Shown here piece after piece: positions 8,806-16,994 of a DNA stretch of 64,000 nt (position 1 is the stretch's first letter; every line of letters starts with the position of its first letter). The translations under genes were made by a program, and so were the position numbers. The stretch is taken from NCBI GenBank assembly GCA_036504535.1, contig DASXUY010000040.1:186001-250000 (forward strand), written 5' to 3'. The stretch comes from JARLGU01 sp036504535 (GTDB lineage Bacteria; Armatimonadota; Armatimonadia; Armatimonadales; Capsulimonadaceae). The notes beneath the pieces are model-generated. The model was not told the DNA's origin. It did no database searches and saw nothing but the letters and a program-made list of their open reading frames with translations.

Positions 8806-9669
8806 ATGAACACATTCACCCGCCTAACGGCGGTTTTGCTTATATCTCTGGCACTCGTCGCGCCTCCCGCAGAAGCGCGGTTCGGTGGCGGCGGCCGCTC
8901 AAGCGGCAGCCGTTCCTTTGGCGGAAGTTTTGGCGGTGGGAGCAGTCACTCGTTTGGCGGCGGCTTCTTCGGCGGCGGATCGCGCCGTTCGACCCCTGCG
9001 CCTACTTACACGCCGCCCGCTCCCGCACCAAGCTATACTCCGCCCGCACCTAGTTATTCTCCTCCAGTGTCGTCAGGCGGGTCGTTCGGGGGACGATCAC
9101 CAGCAACGGCTCCCGCAAGCGGAAGCTTTGGGTCGTCGCGATCACAGCCGACTTCGACACTCGGCGGGAGTGGTAATGCCGCTACACCTGGGCCAATGCC
9201 TGCTGGCGGCGGATCGTTTGGATCCCGTAGTACTGCGACGGCAGGGGCCGCTGCCGTGGGCGCACAGTCGTTCGGCGGTGGAATGCACACAGGGTCAACG
9301 ACGACGAGTAATAAGAGCGGCATCAACACAGGGCCATCAAAGCCGTCCACGTTCACGACCAATAGAACACCGCCTCCCCCGCCAGCCTATAACGGCACAC
9401 CGCAATCGTTCCAAAGAATCGGAGGGAGAGGATACCCGGTCTACAACACAAGCCCATGGGCGAACCATAGCTTTTTCTGGTTAGCGCCGCATCCATGGTA
9501 TTACGGCTGGAACCCATTCATGCCACCGTTTTACTTCCATCCACCGTATTATAACGGCTACGGATATGTTCCAGGTGGGTTTAACTGGTTCAATCTCGTT
9601 ATGCTCGTTGTTGTAGTCGGCCTTCTGGTGTGGCTAGGCATTCGTCTGTTTCGTAACCGAGAAGCTTAA
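8806..9669 (+). CDS. Secreted Gly/Ser/Pro-rich protein with C-terminal membrane anchor
   Basis: The 287-residue product has a clear signal peptide (about 1-24, ending AEA). A long low-complexity region follows, rich in FGGG, SFGG and SYTPPAP repeats, then an aromatic patch (about 205-255) rich in Trp, Tyr, Phe and Pro. It ends with a hydrophobic helix (about 262-280) followed by Arg residues. The plan resembles poorly characterised surface proteins whose N-terminus reads ARFGGGG-S/R-rich. The C-terminal helix plus basic residues gives a stop-transfer anchor, leaving the disordered part outside. Function unknown. A strong terminator closes the unit. Confidence 0.7.
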   Translation: MNTFTRLTAVLLISLALVAPPAEARFGGGGRSSGSRSFGGSFGGGSSHSFGGGFFGGGSRRSTPAPTYTPPAPAPSYTPPAPSYSPPVSSGGSFGGRSPATAPASGSFGSSRSQPTSTLGGSGNAATPGPMPAGGGSFGSRSTATAGAAAVGAQSFGGGMHTGSTTTSNKSGINTGPSKPSTFTTNRTPPPPPAYNGTPQSFQRIGGRGYPVYNTSPWANHSFFWLAPHPWYYGWNPFMPPFYFHPPYYNGYGYVPGGFNWFNLVMLVVVVGLLVWLGIRLFRNREA

Positions 9670-9699
9670 CCGCACGTAAGGCTAGCCAAGTTCGGTTGT

Positions 9700-9732
9700 A
9701 AGAGCGATCATTGATGATCGCTCTTTTTTTTA
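9700..9732 (+). terminator. Rho-independent terminator
   Basis: A perfect 10-bp stem AGAGCGATCA/TGATCGCTCT with a TTGA loop (9701-9724) is followed at once by a run of T. It ends the transcript of the secreted Gly/Ser-rich protein gene. Confidence 0.93.
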
Positions 9733-9817
9733 GTGCTGAAAAACGAATTAACGCGCCGAATATAGACTTAAATCGATGCGTCCGATTTTTCAGTAATTCG
9801 GGTCTCTTATCGTGAAG

Positions 9818-9847
9818 TTGCCGGGCACATAAATCGTGTCGTATAAT
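9818..9847 (+). promoter_or_regulatory. Candidate promoter for the PAS/HD-GYP gene
   Basis: TTGCCG (9818-9823), an 18-nt spacer and TATAAT (9842-9847) form a sigma-70-like promoter. The predicted transcript would carry a leader of about 235 nt before the coding start at 10089. Confidence 0.55.
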
Positions 9848-10088
9848 AGAACGAGAAGCAAGTTAGCTCTTTGCTATGCGAGTGAACAGCTCCTTAAGCT
9901 TATGGCGTTCGGCCCCCTTCTGAGACAACCGAATTCGGCAAATCTGTGATCGAGAGCCTTCGCGTGGGTTTATAGGAAAGTAACCGAAGCCGTCTACTCT
10001 TTGGGTATTGCTATTAGCAATTTAATCCGTCAATTGGCGCGCGAGATAACGCCAACCTCGTCACTTCAATGGCCGTGGGGTTCCAAGG
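9848..10088 (+). other. Long untranslated leader of the sensor gene
   Basis: Roughly 240 nt lie between the predicted promoter and the start codon with no gene. I could not match the stretch to a c-di-GMP riboswitch or another known RNA. It could simply be a long 5' UTR. Confidence 0.35.
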
Positions 10089-13000
10089 TTGATTGCTTAC
10101 AACAGTGAGAACGAACAGCAGATGTCGGCTCATCATCGGCGAGCGTTGGCCGCTGTAGAGAGCGGTCTCGACTGGCTTATCTGGGTGTCCGAAGGTGGCT
10201 GTGTTGTCGACGTCAATGAAGCACTGTGCAACGAACTAGGCTATTCAGTCAAAGAGCTAATCGCATTTCCACATGCTCCCCTTGGAATAGCTCAGGACGA
10301 GGACTCATGGCGCGCCACATGGCACCAGCTTTGTCTAAGCGATGTGACCACTTTCACGACGAAGCTACTCTGCAAATCGGGTGCGTCGATCTCCGTCTCC
10401 GCGCGCGCCTGCTACATTCCCCCGTCTGCTATCGACAAGCAATGCGCCATAATGCGAATTACTCCGGAGGTCGAAACGCCTGCCCTAAGGCAAGAAGACG
10501 CTGAAATTCGCAAAACCGAATGGATGCTACCGTCCTTTTACGAAGCGATGAGCGAGGGGGTTGCGTTCCACCGCCTTATCTTTGATGCTGACGGCGCCCC
10601 AACTGACTATGTCGTTCTGGATGTTAACTCGCAATATGTTGAGATCGTAGGCAGAAGTCGGGCAGAAGTGATTGGAAAACGGGCAACCGAAGTCTACCAT
10701 GGACCTGAAGTGCCATTTTTAGATGTGTATGCACGAGTGGCGCTCACAGGGGTTAACGAAAGCTTCCAGACCTACTACCCTCCGCTCGCTAAATGGCTTC
10801 AAATCTCTGTTACGTCATTTGAAAAGGGATACTTCGCTACGATATTTTCGGATGTAACGGCCGCGACCCTCCACACCGCTGAACGCGAAGCCCTCCTTCA
10901 GGACGCCCAACTGAAGGCGGCCGAACTTGACGCTGCCATATCGTCAATTCCGAGCGGAGTCATCATTTGTGACTCGCGGGGCAAGCTGGTCAAGATTAAT
11001 GCTGAGGCGTCGAACATATTGGGGTATACGATCGACGAACTCCCACAGCAAGCGGCGGATCTTAGAGATTTCGTCGATGCCAGGATGGAAGACGGGCACC
11101 CGTTGGCTGCCGACGTCTTTCCATTCCAGAACGCGCTCAACGGCCGCGAAGTGCAAACGCTGACTGCAACTATCGTGCAAAAGGCCGGCGACAGAATATG
11201 GATTTCCTACAGTAGTTCACCCGTGATAGCTCCAAATGGACGTATTCTAGGAGCAATCCTTTCCTTCAATGATATTACAGCGCGCAAGCGATCGGAAGGC
11301 GACCGTCTCCGCGCCACAGCACTTCTGGAGCGTGCTCAAGAGATAGTGCGCCTGGGATACTGGGAGTATGATCGTCGAGCCAAAACTGTCTGGGCGTCTG
11401 AAGTTGCCTCTCAGATCTACGGGTACGAAGGTGAATTATTTACACTAGAGCAAGTCCAAGAGGCGGTTCGCCCTGAGTATCGAAAAGCGTGCGACGACGC
11501 CATGGCTGCGCTTGTTGAACGGAACGCACCTTACGATATAGAGTTCCAGATTACGCGTGTAAGCGATGGCGCAGTTGTGGACATTCGGTCTCGCGCAGAG
11601 TACCATCGCGACGAGCAGAAAATCATCGGAGTCATCCAGGACATATCAGCCCGGAAGGCCTCACAGGCCACTTTGCAGAAGCTATCACTTGCCGTTGAGC
11701 AAAACCCCGCTTCCATTGTAATTACCGACCCGACAGGAACAATAGAATACGTCAACCCCAAATTCTCGGAACTCACCGGGTACTCACAAAACGAGGTGGT
11801 AGGGAAGAACCCTCGCGTTTTGAAATCAGGTTTCTCGACGCCCGAAATGTATGAGGAGTTGTGGAAGACCATCAGCGGCGGCAGCGTTTGGCAGGGCACA
11901 CTATGCAATAGGAAGAAGAACGGCGACCTCTATTGGGAATCAGCTTCCATCTCGCCTATTATCGATGATCGGGGACGCGTTACGCATTACGTTGCGGTCA
12001 AGGAAGACATTACGCAGCGGGTTAACGCTGACCTTGAGCTGGCTGCTCTAAATGAACGGGCAACTAAGCGCTTGGAGTACCTTCAAGCGGCACATAGGAT
12101 CGAGCTGTCAATCAGGAAAGCAACGGAGCTATCTGAGCTTATACCTGTCATCCTTTCTGAGTTCGGCCAAGCGCTCGATATGGATGCTACCACTCTCTGG
12201 ACCAGGCCAGATGCCATGGCGGAATACGGCGTAGTGTCACATCAGCAGCGTCCAGATTTTGAAATCGTCGACTGCGTCGGGGACTATCGCCGCCGTATGG
12301 TAAACGAGGCAGGGATAAAGCTAAGACCACGGTTTGTTCACGGCGATGATTGCCAAGTGCTTTCATTGTCGGGGCAGGTTCAAGGCTATGGTATTCTGCC
12401 TCTGGTCGCCCATGGACAAGTGGTGGCTATCCTTGAATTTCAAGCTGCGAGGCTGATCACACCTGATGATGAATGGTGGAATTGCCTGGAGATGATTGGA
12501 ACGGTCTGCGCGCTGGCTCTTCACAACGCCAAGCTCTTTGACGAGGTGAGGGGAGCTCGCGATGAAGTCGTAGGGGCTTACGACGCAACCCTGGAAGGGT
12601 GGTCGCGTGCACTCGACCTACGGGACCGTGAGACGGAGGGACACTCACAGCGTGTAACGGCGGCTTCCGTCGCGCTCGCCCGTCGGCTTGGAATGTCGGA
12701 CGAGGCGGTCATACATATTCGACGAGGGGCTCTCCTGCATGATGTGGGCAAGCTGGGAGTACCGGACCGTATACTTGGAAAAGCTGGTCCATTGGATCCC
12801 GCCGAGTGGCAGATTATGAAGATGCACCCAGTGTACGCGTACGACTGGCTTTCGCGCATCCCGTTCCTTGAGCCTGCCCTGGACATTCCGCGTGATCACC
12901 ACGAGCACTGGGATGGGCATGGGTATCCGCGCGGGCTCAAGGGTAACGAGATTCCACTCGCGGCGCGCTTGTTCACGATAATCGACGTCTGGGACGCGCT

Positions 13001-13139
13001 GACACACGACAGGCCATATCGCAGCGCCTGGCCACAGGAGAAAGCGAGGGCTTATCTACTTGACGAGGCTGGGAAGCTAGTTGACGCGCGGCTTCTCGGC
13101 ATCTTCTTACAGATGATTGACGAGGGTGAGTTGTCTTAA
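10089..13139 (+). CDS. Multi-PAS/GAF sensor with HD-GYP c-di-GMP phosphodiesterase domain
   Basis: The 1016-residue protein has about five PAS domains (approximately 15-120, 150-262, 275-395, 405-520, 525-645), a GAF-like domain (about 665-825) and a C-terminal HD-GYP domain (about 830-1010). The last carries His884-Asp885 in LLHDVGKLGVPD and the signature HHEHWDGHGYP with Gly945-Tyr946-Pro947, so hydrolysis of cyclic di-GMP is expected. There is no transmembrane segment, so it senses cytoplasmic cues. The open frame begins with TTG at 10089 behind a weak AAGG. An in-frame ATG at 10122 is an alternative and loses only 11 residues. It is a single-gene unit before the glyA riboswitch. Confidence 0.92.
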   Translation: MIAYNSENEQQMSAHHRRALAAVESGLDWLIWVSEGGCVVDVNEALCNELGYSVKELIAFPHAPLGIAQDEDSWRATWHQLCLSDVTTFTTKLLCKSGASISVSARACYIPPSAIDKQCAIMRITPEVETPALRQEDAEIRKTEWMLPSFYEAMSEGVAFHRLIFDADGAPTDYVVLDVNSQYVEIVGRSRAEVIGKRATEVYHGPEVPFLDVYARVALTGVNESFQTYYPPLAKWLQISVTSFEKGYFATIFSDVTAATLHTAEREALLQDAQLKAAELDAAISSIPSGVIICDSRGKLVKINAEASNILGYTIDELPQQAADLRDFVDARMEDGHPLAADVFPFQNALNGREVQTLTATIVQKAGDRIWISYSSSPVIAPNGRILGAILSFNDITARKRSEGDRLRATALLERAQEIVRLGYWEYDRRAKTVWASEVASQIYGYEGELFTLEQVQEAVRPEYRKACDDAMAALVERNAPYDIEFQITRVSDGAVVDIRSRAEYHRDEQKIIGVIQDISARKASQATLQKLSLAVEQNPASIVITDPTGTIEYVNPKFSELTGYSQNEVVGKNPRVLKSGFSTPEMYEELWKTISGGSVWQGTLCNRKKNGDLYWESASISPIIDDRGRVTHYVAVKEDITQRVNADLELAALNERATKRLEYLQAAHRIELSIRKATELSELIPVILSEFGQALDMDATTLWTRPDAMAEYGVVSHQQRPDFEIVDCVGDYRRRMVNEAGIKLRPRFVHGDDCQVLSLSGQVQGYGILPLVAHGQVVAILEFQAARLITPDDEWWNCLEMIGTVCALALHNAKLFDEVRGARDEVVGAYDATLEGWSRALDLRDRETEGHSQRVTAASVALARRLGMSDEAVIHIRRGALLHDVGKLGVPDRILGKAGPLDPAEWQIMKMHPVYAYDWLSRIPFLEPALDIPRDHHEHWDGHGYPRGLKGNEIPLAARLFTIIDVWDALTHDRPYRSAWPQEKARAYLLDEAGKLVDARLLGIFLQMIDEGELS

Positions 13140-13167
13140 GCCGATCCAAGTTCCAGATTCCAACACC

Positions 13168-13197
13168 TTGACATCGAGGATCGTGTGTGTCCATAAT
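13168..13197 (+). promoter_or_regulatory. Promoter of the riboswitch-glyA transcript
   Basis: TTGACA (13168-13173), 18 nt and CATAAT (13192-13197) lie just upstream of the ZTP aptamer. This spacing puts the start of transcription a few bases before the aptamer's first stem. Confidence 0.7.
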
Positions 13198-13214
13198 AGT
13201 GTGTCATTCGCAAT

Positions 13215-13290
13215 GAGCCTCCGGTCACTGGCGAGAAACTGTGGGTAACCACGAGGGAGCCGGAGCGCTGAAACAGCCGCTCGCCTGGGC
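13215..13290 (+). promoter_or_regulatory. ZTP/ZMP (pfl) riboswitch aptamer
   Basis: The segment shows the conserved pfl core: CACTGGCGAGA, a GTGGGTAACCAC hairpin, GGGAGCCGGAG and CCGCTCGCCTGGGC. The first stem pairs CTCCGG (13219-13224) with CCGGAG (13260-13265). The characteristic pseudoknot pairs GGCGAG (13230-13235) with CTCGCC (13280-13285). Known members bind the purine intermediate ZMP or its triphosphate ZTP, which accumulate when 10-formyl-folate is short, and switch on folate and one-carbon genes. Here it precedes glyA, a classic target. A terminator follows directly, so ligand binding is expected to prevent termination. Confidence 0.93.
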
Positions 13291-13327
13291 AAGGACTTCG
13301 AACATTTGATTCGACAGTCCTTTTTTT
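13291..13327 (+). terminator. Riboswitch expression-platform terminator
   Basis: AAGGACT (13291-13297) pairs with AGTCCTT (13316-13322) and an inner TCGAA/TTCGA stem extends the hairpin, followed by seven T. It abuts the end of the ZTP aptamer pseudoknot, as expected for a transcription-controlling switch. Confidence 0.9.
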
Positions 13328-13393
13328 AGTCCCAGCCAGGCTGAGCCTGGAGCCTAAATTGTGGTCGCCGAGCGGCCATAAGGAGATCACCCA

Positions 13394-14938
13394 ATGAGTG
13401 GAACAACTCTATTAGCGCAATACCTTGGCGGCCTGAACGGTGCCAACCCCGACACTGCAGCCGCGGCTTATTACGCTTCCCTTGACACCGTCTCGGCGGT
13501 ATCCCCATCGATAGCCCGCTCCATCGTGACCGAGCTTCGCGACCAAAGGCAGAACCTCAAGCTGATCGCAAGCGAAAACTACTGCTCCCTCGCGACGCAA
13601 CTCGCCCACGGCAACCTGCTGACAGACAAGTACTCAGAAGGCTACGCAGGCCATCGGTTCTACGCTGGCTGCGACAATGTCGATGTCATCGAGTCCGAAG
13701 CTGCGACGCTGGCGAAGCAGCTCTTTGGCGCCGATCACGCCTATGTTCAGCCTCACTCTGGCGCCGATGCCAACCTCGTGGCGTTCCTGAGCATCCTCTC
13801 AGCCAAAGTGCAGGCACCCGTTGTTGAAAGCCTTGGCGAGACGGACCTGTCAAAGCTCAGCCGTGAAGATTGGGCCAAGGTTCGCGAGAAATTCCACAGC
13901 CAGAGACTGCTTGCACTCGACTATTACTCTGGCGGACACTTGACACACGGATATCGCCATAATGTGTCGTCGCAGCTGTTCGATGCGTACTCTTATAGCG
14001 TCAGCCGCGAGACCGGTCTGATCGACCTTGATGCACTGCGCGCTCAGGTTCACGAAATCAAGCCTCTCATTCTTCTGGCCGGTTACAGCGCGTATCCCCG
14101 CAAGATCAACTTCGCCAAGATGCGCGAGATCGCAGACGAGGTTGGCGCGGTGTTCATGGTCGATATGGCGCACTTTGCGGGCCTCGTGGCTGGCAAGGTG
14201 TTCACCGGCGACTTTGATCCAGTTGCGCATGCCCATGTGGTTACAACTACAACCCACAAGACCCTGCGCGGTCCCCGCGGCGGCATGGTGCTTTGCAAGG
14301 CGGAGTTTGCCGAATGGGTCGACAAGGGGTGCCCTGAGGTTCTCGGCGGCCCATTGCCTCACGTGATGGCCGCCAAGGCTATCGCGTTCCGAGAAGCTGC
14401 TCGCCCCGAGTTTCAGGCTTACGCCGCTAAGATTGTCGAGAACGCATCCGCGCTGGCCGAAGCCGCAATCGGCGAGGGCATGGAAGTCCTTACAGGCGGA
14501 ACCGACAATCACCTCCTGCTGATCAACGTGCAGAACACGTTCGGCCTTACCGGCCGACAGGCTGAGACCGCGCTCCGCGACACGAGCATCACGCTCAACC
14601 GCAACTCGCTGCCCTTCGACCCCAATGGTCCGTGGTATACAAGCGGCCTTCGTGTCGGCACACCTGCGACCACCACGCTCGGGTTCGGTGTCGACCAGAT
14701 GAAGGAGATCGCCGGGATCTTCAAGCTGGTTTTGTCCAATACAAGGCCGACGACCACCAAGTCTGGCGAGAAGAGCAAGGCGAAGTACAAGATCGACCCA
14801 AAGGCCGCTGACGAGGCTCGCAGCAGGGTATCGTCGCTCCTCAAGCCGTTCCCGCTCTACCCGAACCTCGACCTTGACCTGATGCTATCCCAACTTCCCG
14901 GAATCACGGGCGAGGAGATTACGTCGGCACAGGCGTAG
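13394..14938 (+). CDS. glyA: Serine hydroxymethyltransferase
   Basis: This 514-residue PLP enzyme interconverts serine plus tetrahydrofolate with glycine plus methylene-tetrahydrofolate. The PLP lysine is Lys289 in TTTTHKTLRGPRGG. The substrate-loop segments LIASENYCS, KYSEGYAGHRFY and MVDMAHFAGLVA are intact. It is longer than the usual 410-430 residues, with an N-terminal extension of about 30 residues, an insertion around KVQAPVVESLGETDLSKLSR and a C-terminal insertion of charged residues, a pattern known for a long glyA type. AAGGAG precedes the ATG. Expression is controlled by the upstream ZTP riboswitch. It supplies glycine to the cleavage operon 42 kb away. Confidence 0.96.
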   Translation: MSGTTLLAQYLGGLNGANPDTAAAAYYASLDTVSAVSPSIARSIVTELRDQRQNLKLIASENYCSLATQLAHGNLLTDKYSEGYAGHRFYAGCDNVDVIESEAATLAKQLFGADHAYVQPHSGADANLVAFLSILSAKVQAPVVESLGETDLSKLSREDWAKVREKFHSQRLLALDYYSGGHLTHGYRHNVSSQLFDAYSYSVSRETGLIDLDALRAQVHEIKPLILLAGYSAYPRKINFAKMREIADEVGAVFMVDMAHFAGLVAGKVFTGDFDPVAHAHVVTTTTHKTLRGPRGGMVLCKAEFAEWVDKGCPEVLGGPLPHVMAAKAIAFREAARPEFQAYAAKIVENASALAEAAIGEGMEVLTGGTDNHLLLINVQNTFGLTGRQAETALRDTSITLNRNSLPFDPNGPWYTSGLRVGTPATTTLGFGVDQMKEIAGIFKLVLSNTRPTTTKSGEKSKAKYKIDPKAADEARSRVSSLLKPFPLYPNLDLDLMLSQLPGITGEEITSAQA

Positions 14939-14949
14939 TTGTAACGCGC

Positions 14950-15105
14950 AAAGACCTCACCCCCGGACATAGGAATGTCCACCCCCTCTCCTAAGATAAG
15001 GAGAGGGGGGAATCGGAAAGAGATTCCAGCATGACGCCAGATTCTGGCTCCCCTTCTCCTTATATTAGTAGAAGGGGTTGGGGGATGAGGTCTTCGTTCT
15101 CTTTC
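14950..15105. repeat. Dispersed palindromic repeats (CTCTCCTTAN-TAAGGAGAG type)
   Basis: Between glyA and the PilT-like gene lie two units of an intergenic repeat. One is CTCTCCTAAGATAAGGAGAG near 14983-15006; the other is CCCCTTCTCC...AGAAGGGG near 15051-15076. They are flanked by GACCTCA at 14953 and TGAGGTC at 15085, so the whole block is also an inverted repeat. Related units occur near 42738-42780, 52890 and 53446. They probably act as bidirectional terminators or mobile REP-like DNA. Confidence 0.7.
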
Positions 15106-15118
15106 CCCTCCACCCGCT

Positions 15119-16171
15119 CTACCGCAACTCGTTCAGCGCCGTCTTATCGCTAATGCGGTGCTGCGCTTCTTCGAGGGTAATCGTGCCCGCTTTGCACAGG
15201 GCGACCAAGCTGTCGTCGAGGGTCTGCATGCCCATCTTGCGGCCGTCTTTGACTAGCTGCCCGAACTCCCACCTACCTTCACCGATCACCGCACGAATTT
15301 TGAGTGACGCTATCATGATCTCGAAGGCGGCGACACGACCGCGCAGGTTAGCGGTGGGAATGAGACGCGTCGACACTATCGCCTGAAGGGTCTGCGAAAG
15401 CTTCTCGCGCAACTGAGGGTGGGACGCGGAGTAGGCGTCGAACAGGCCCCGAATTGTTGTGGCTACTGTTGGGAATTCTATCGTTGAGACAACGATCTGT
15501 CCGCGTTCCGCCAGGTTGATAGCAGCGTGGAGGGTGGCGTAATCCGCGATTTCGCTGATGTAGACAATGTCGGCGTCGAGTGCTTGCGCTGCTTTAACGC
15601 CCGCCTCCACAGATTCGACATCGTGGCCGACAAGTTGCTGCGTGATGAGACACTTGTCCGGTCGAAAGTCGAACTCGACCGGATCTTCAATGGTTGCAAT
15701 ACGTTTGTTGGCGTGGTGGTTTACGTGGTCAATCAACGCTGACGAAAGCCACGTTCGCCCCGAGCCGCCGGAGCCTGCGACGAGGATGAGGCCCTTGCGG
15801 AACTGCATCAGTTGGCCGAGACGTGTTCGCTCTTCCGGGAGAGACGCCACTGTTTCGAGGGTGGGGACATCTGAGGAGATGCGTCGAAGGGTAGCCGCTA
15901 CCTGACCCCGCTGGTGGTAGATGCGGCAGACGAAGCGTGTGACCCCGTGTGACAGAGACAAATCAATATAACCAGATTGGGCGAGGTTTGTGCGTTGGAC
16001 ATCGGTGAGGTTCCGTATGAGAACCATGTCCATGAGCGTTGGCGGAATTGGGGGAGAGTCGACTCGCTCCAGCACGCCCCCGACGCGTATCACCGGCTGC
16101 TCACCGATCACCAGGTGTGCGGCGCTAGCGCCTCGCTCTGCCATTGTGGCCATCAACTCATCTATTTGCAT
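15119..16171 (-). CDS. PilT-like secretion ATPase with degenerate catalytic motifs
   Basis: The 350-residue product follows the PilT/VirB11 plan: an N-terminal PAS-like domain (about 1-100) and a RecA-type core. The Asp box IATIEDPVEF (158-167) is kept. Key residues have changed: the Walker A lysine is Arg139 in GSGGSGRT, the Walker B region reads DIVYISEIAD (201-210) with Ser206 in place of Gly, and the two His-box histidines are Gln225 and Glu232. It may therefore not hydrolyse ATP and may regulate a true pilus retraction ATPase elsewhere. The ATG at 16171 follows GGGAGGG; an upstream start at 16189 overlaps that site. Confidence 0.85.
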   Translation of the reverse strand: MQIDELMATMAERGASAAHLVIGEQPVIRVGGVLERVDSPPIPPTLMDMVLIRNLTDVQRTNLAQSGYIDLSLSHGVTRFVCRIYHQRGQVAATLRRISSDVPTLETVASLPEERTRLGQLMQFRKGLILVAGSGGSGRTWLSSALIDHVNHHANKRIATIEDPVEFDFRPDKCLITQQLVGHDVESVEAGVKAAQALDADIVYISEIADYATLHAAINLAERGQIVVSTIEFPTVATTIRGLFDAYSASHPQLREKLSQTLQAIVSTRLIPTANLRGRVAAFEIMIASLKIRAVIGEGRWEFGQLVKDGRKMGMQTLDDSLVALCKAGTITLEEAQHRISDKTALNELR

Positions 16172-16374
16172 CGCTTCGCCCTCCCACATGGTATTTTGAC
16201 AAATGGGTTGCTCGTACCTCTATTGGGGGCCAACGAAGCGTTTATCCTTCTTTATAGCGTGGAACAAAAACACAACGTATCCGTCAAACACTTGAGCTCT
16301 AAACGCTCTCACAATGCGGCGGGATACCCGCATTCTGGCAGGTTCATGCTGTCACCAGTGGGAAAGGAAAGACA

Positions 16375-16731
16375 ATGAAAGTACCGTTCATGGCTATCGC
16401 TTCGGCCGCGATGCTTCTGACTGTTGGGGTAGGTTTTAGTTCTCCAGCCCGGGCCGACGATCACAGACGCCCCGGATTTGCACATGAGTTTCGCCATGAT
16501 GGCGATAAGCACTTTGACAATCGATTTGATCGTGACCACGACCGACGTCTGCATCGTGATTGGGATGATCGCAATCGTGTGCGATTCTTCCATCGAGACA
16601 ATGGGTGGCATAACGGATGGCGCAATGATCGCGACAACGATTGGCGACGCGATAACTGGCGACATGATCGTGACGACCACCGGGATTGGCGACGTGACCA
16701 CGACAACGATCGCGACGGTCATCGCCGATAA
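16375..16731 (+). CDS. Secreted His/Asp/Arg-rich disordered protein
   Basis: The 118-residue product begins with a signal peptide (about 1-27, ending ARA). The mature part is made almost wholly of Arg, Asp, His, Asn and Trp with patterns such as HDRDDHRDWRRD. It has no predicted fold. Such charged, His-rich proteins could bind metals or anionic polymers in the envelope (inference). AAGGAAA precedes the ATG and an intrinsic terminator follows, so it is a self-contained unit. Composition is very unlike its neighbours. Confidence 0.75.
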   Translation: MKVPFMAIASAAMLLTVGVGFSSPARADDHRRPGFAHEFRHDGDKHFDNRFDRDHDRRLHRDWDDRNRVRFFHRDNGWHNGWRNDRDNDWRRDNWRHDRDDHRDWRRDHDNDRDGHRR

Positions 16732-16753
16732 GTTCAGTTGAGGAAGTTAGTTC

Positions 16754-16786
16754 AGCGCGGAGGAGCAAATCCTCCGCGCTTTGTAG
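16754..16786 (+). terminator. Rho-independent terminator
   Basis: Stem AGCGCGGAGG/CCTCCGCGCT (16754-16763 with 16771-16780) and a 7-nt loop, followed by TTGTAGTTTTT, ends the secreted charged-protein gene. Confidence 0.85.
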
Positions 16787-16853
16787 TTTTTACACGTGGT
16801 TATTTTGCGTGCTTTGGTAGTTACCGCGCAAGCGCACTGCTGTAAGTTGCTGG

Positions 16854-16882
16854 TTGAAGATGTGAGGTTAATGTGACATAAT
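16854..16882 (+). promoter_or_regulatory. Promoter of rel
   Basis: TTGAAG, a 17-nt spacer and CATAAT form a promoter about 110 nt before the rel start codon. Confidence 0.5.
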
Positions 16883-16994
16883 GTTAATACAATGTTGCAG
16901 CCTTCAGGTTTTGGTGGTGGTCTTCGCTGCCTGGTGGTGCATCCAGGTTCCGCGCGTCGCTTTAGGTCCAGTCAGCGAATGACGCGCTAGGGGT

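Noticed and set aside
9848..10088. Possible c-di-GMP riboswitch in the leader of the HD-GYP gene
   Set aside because: The conserved cores of GEMM-I and GEMM-II aptamers were not found in the leader.
13850..14512. Antisense open frame of about 220 codons inside glyA
   Set aside because: No recognisable domain, and the opposite strand encodes intact SHMT motifs through the entire stretch.
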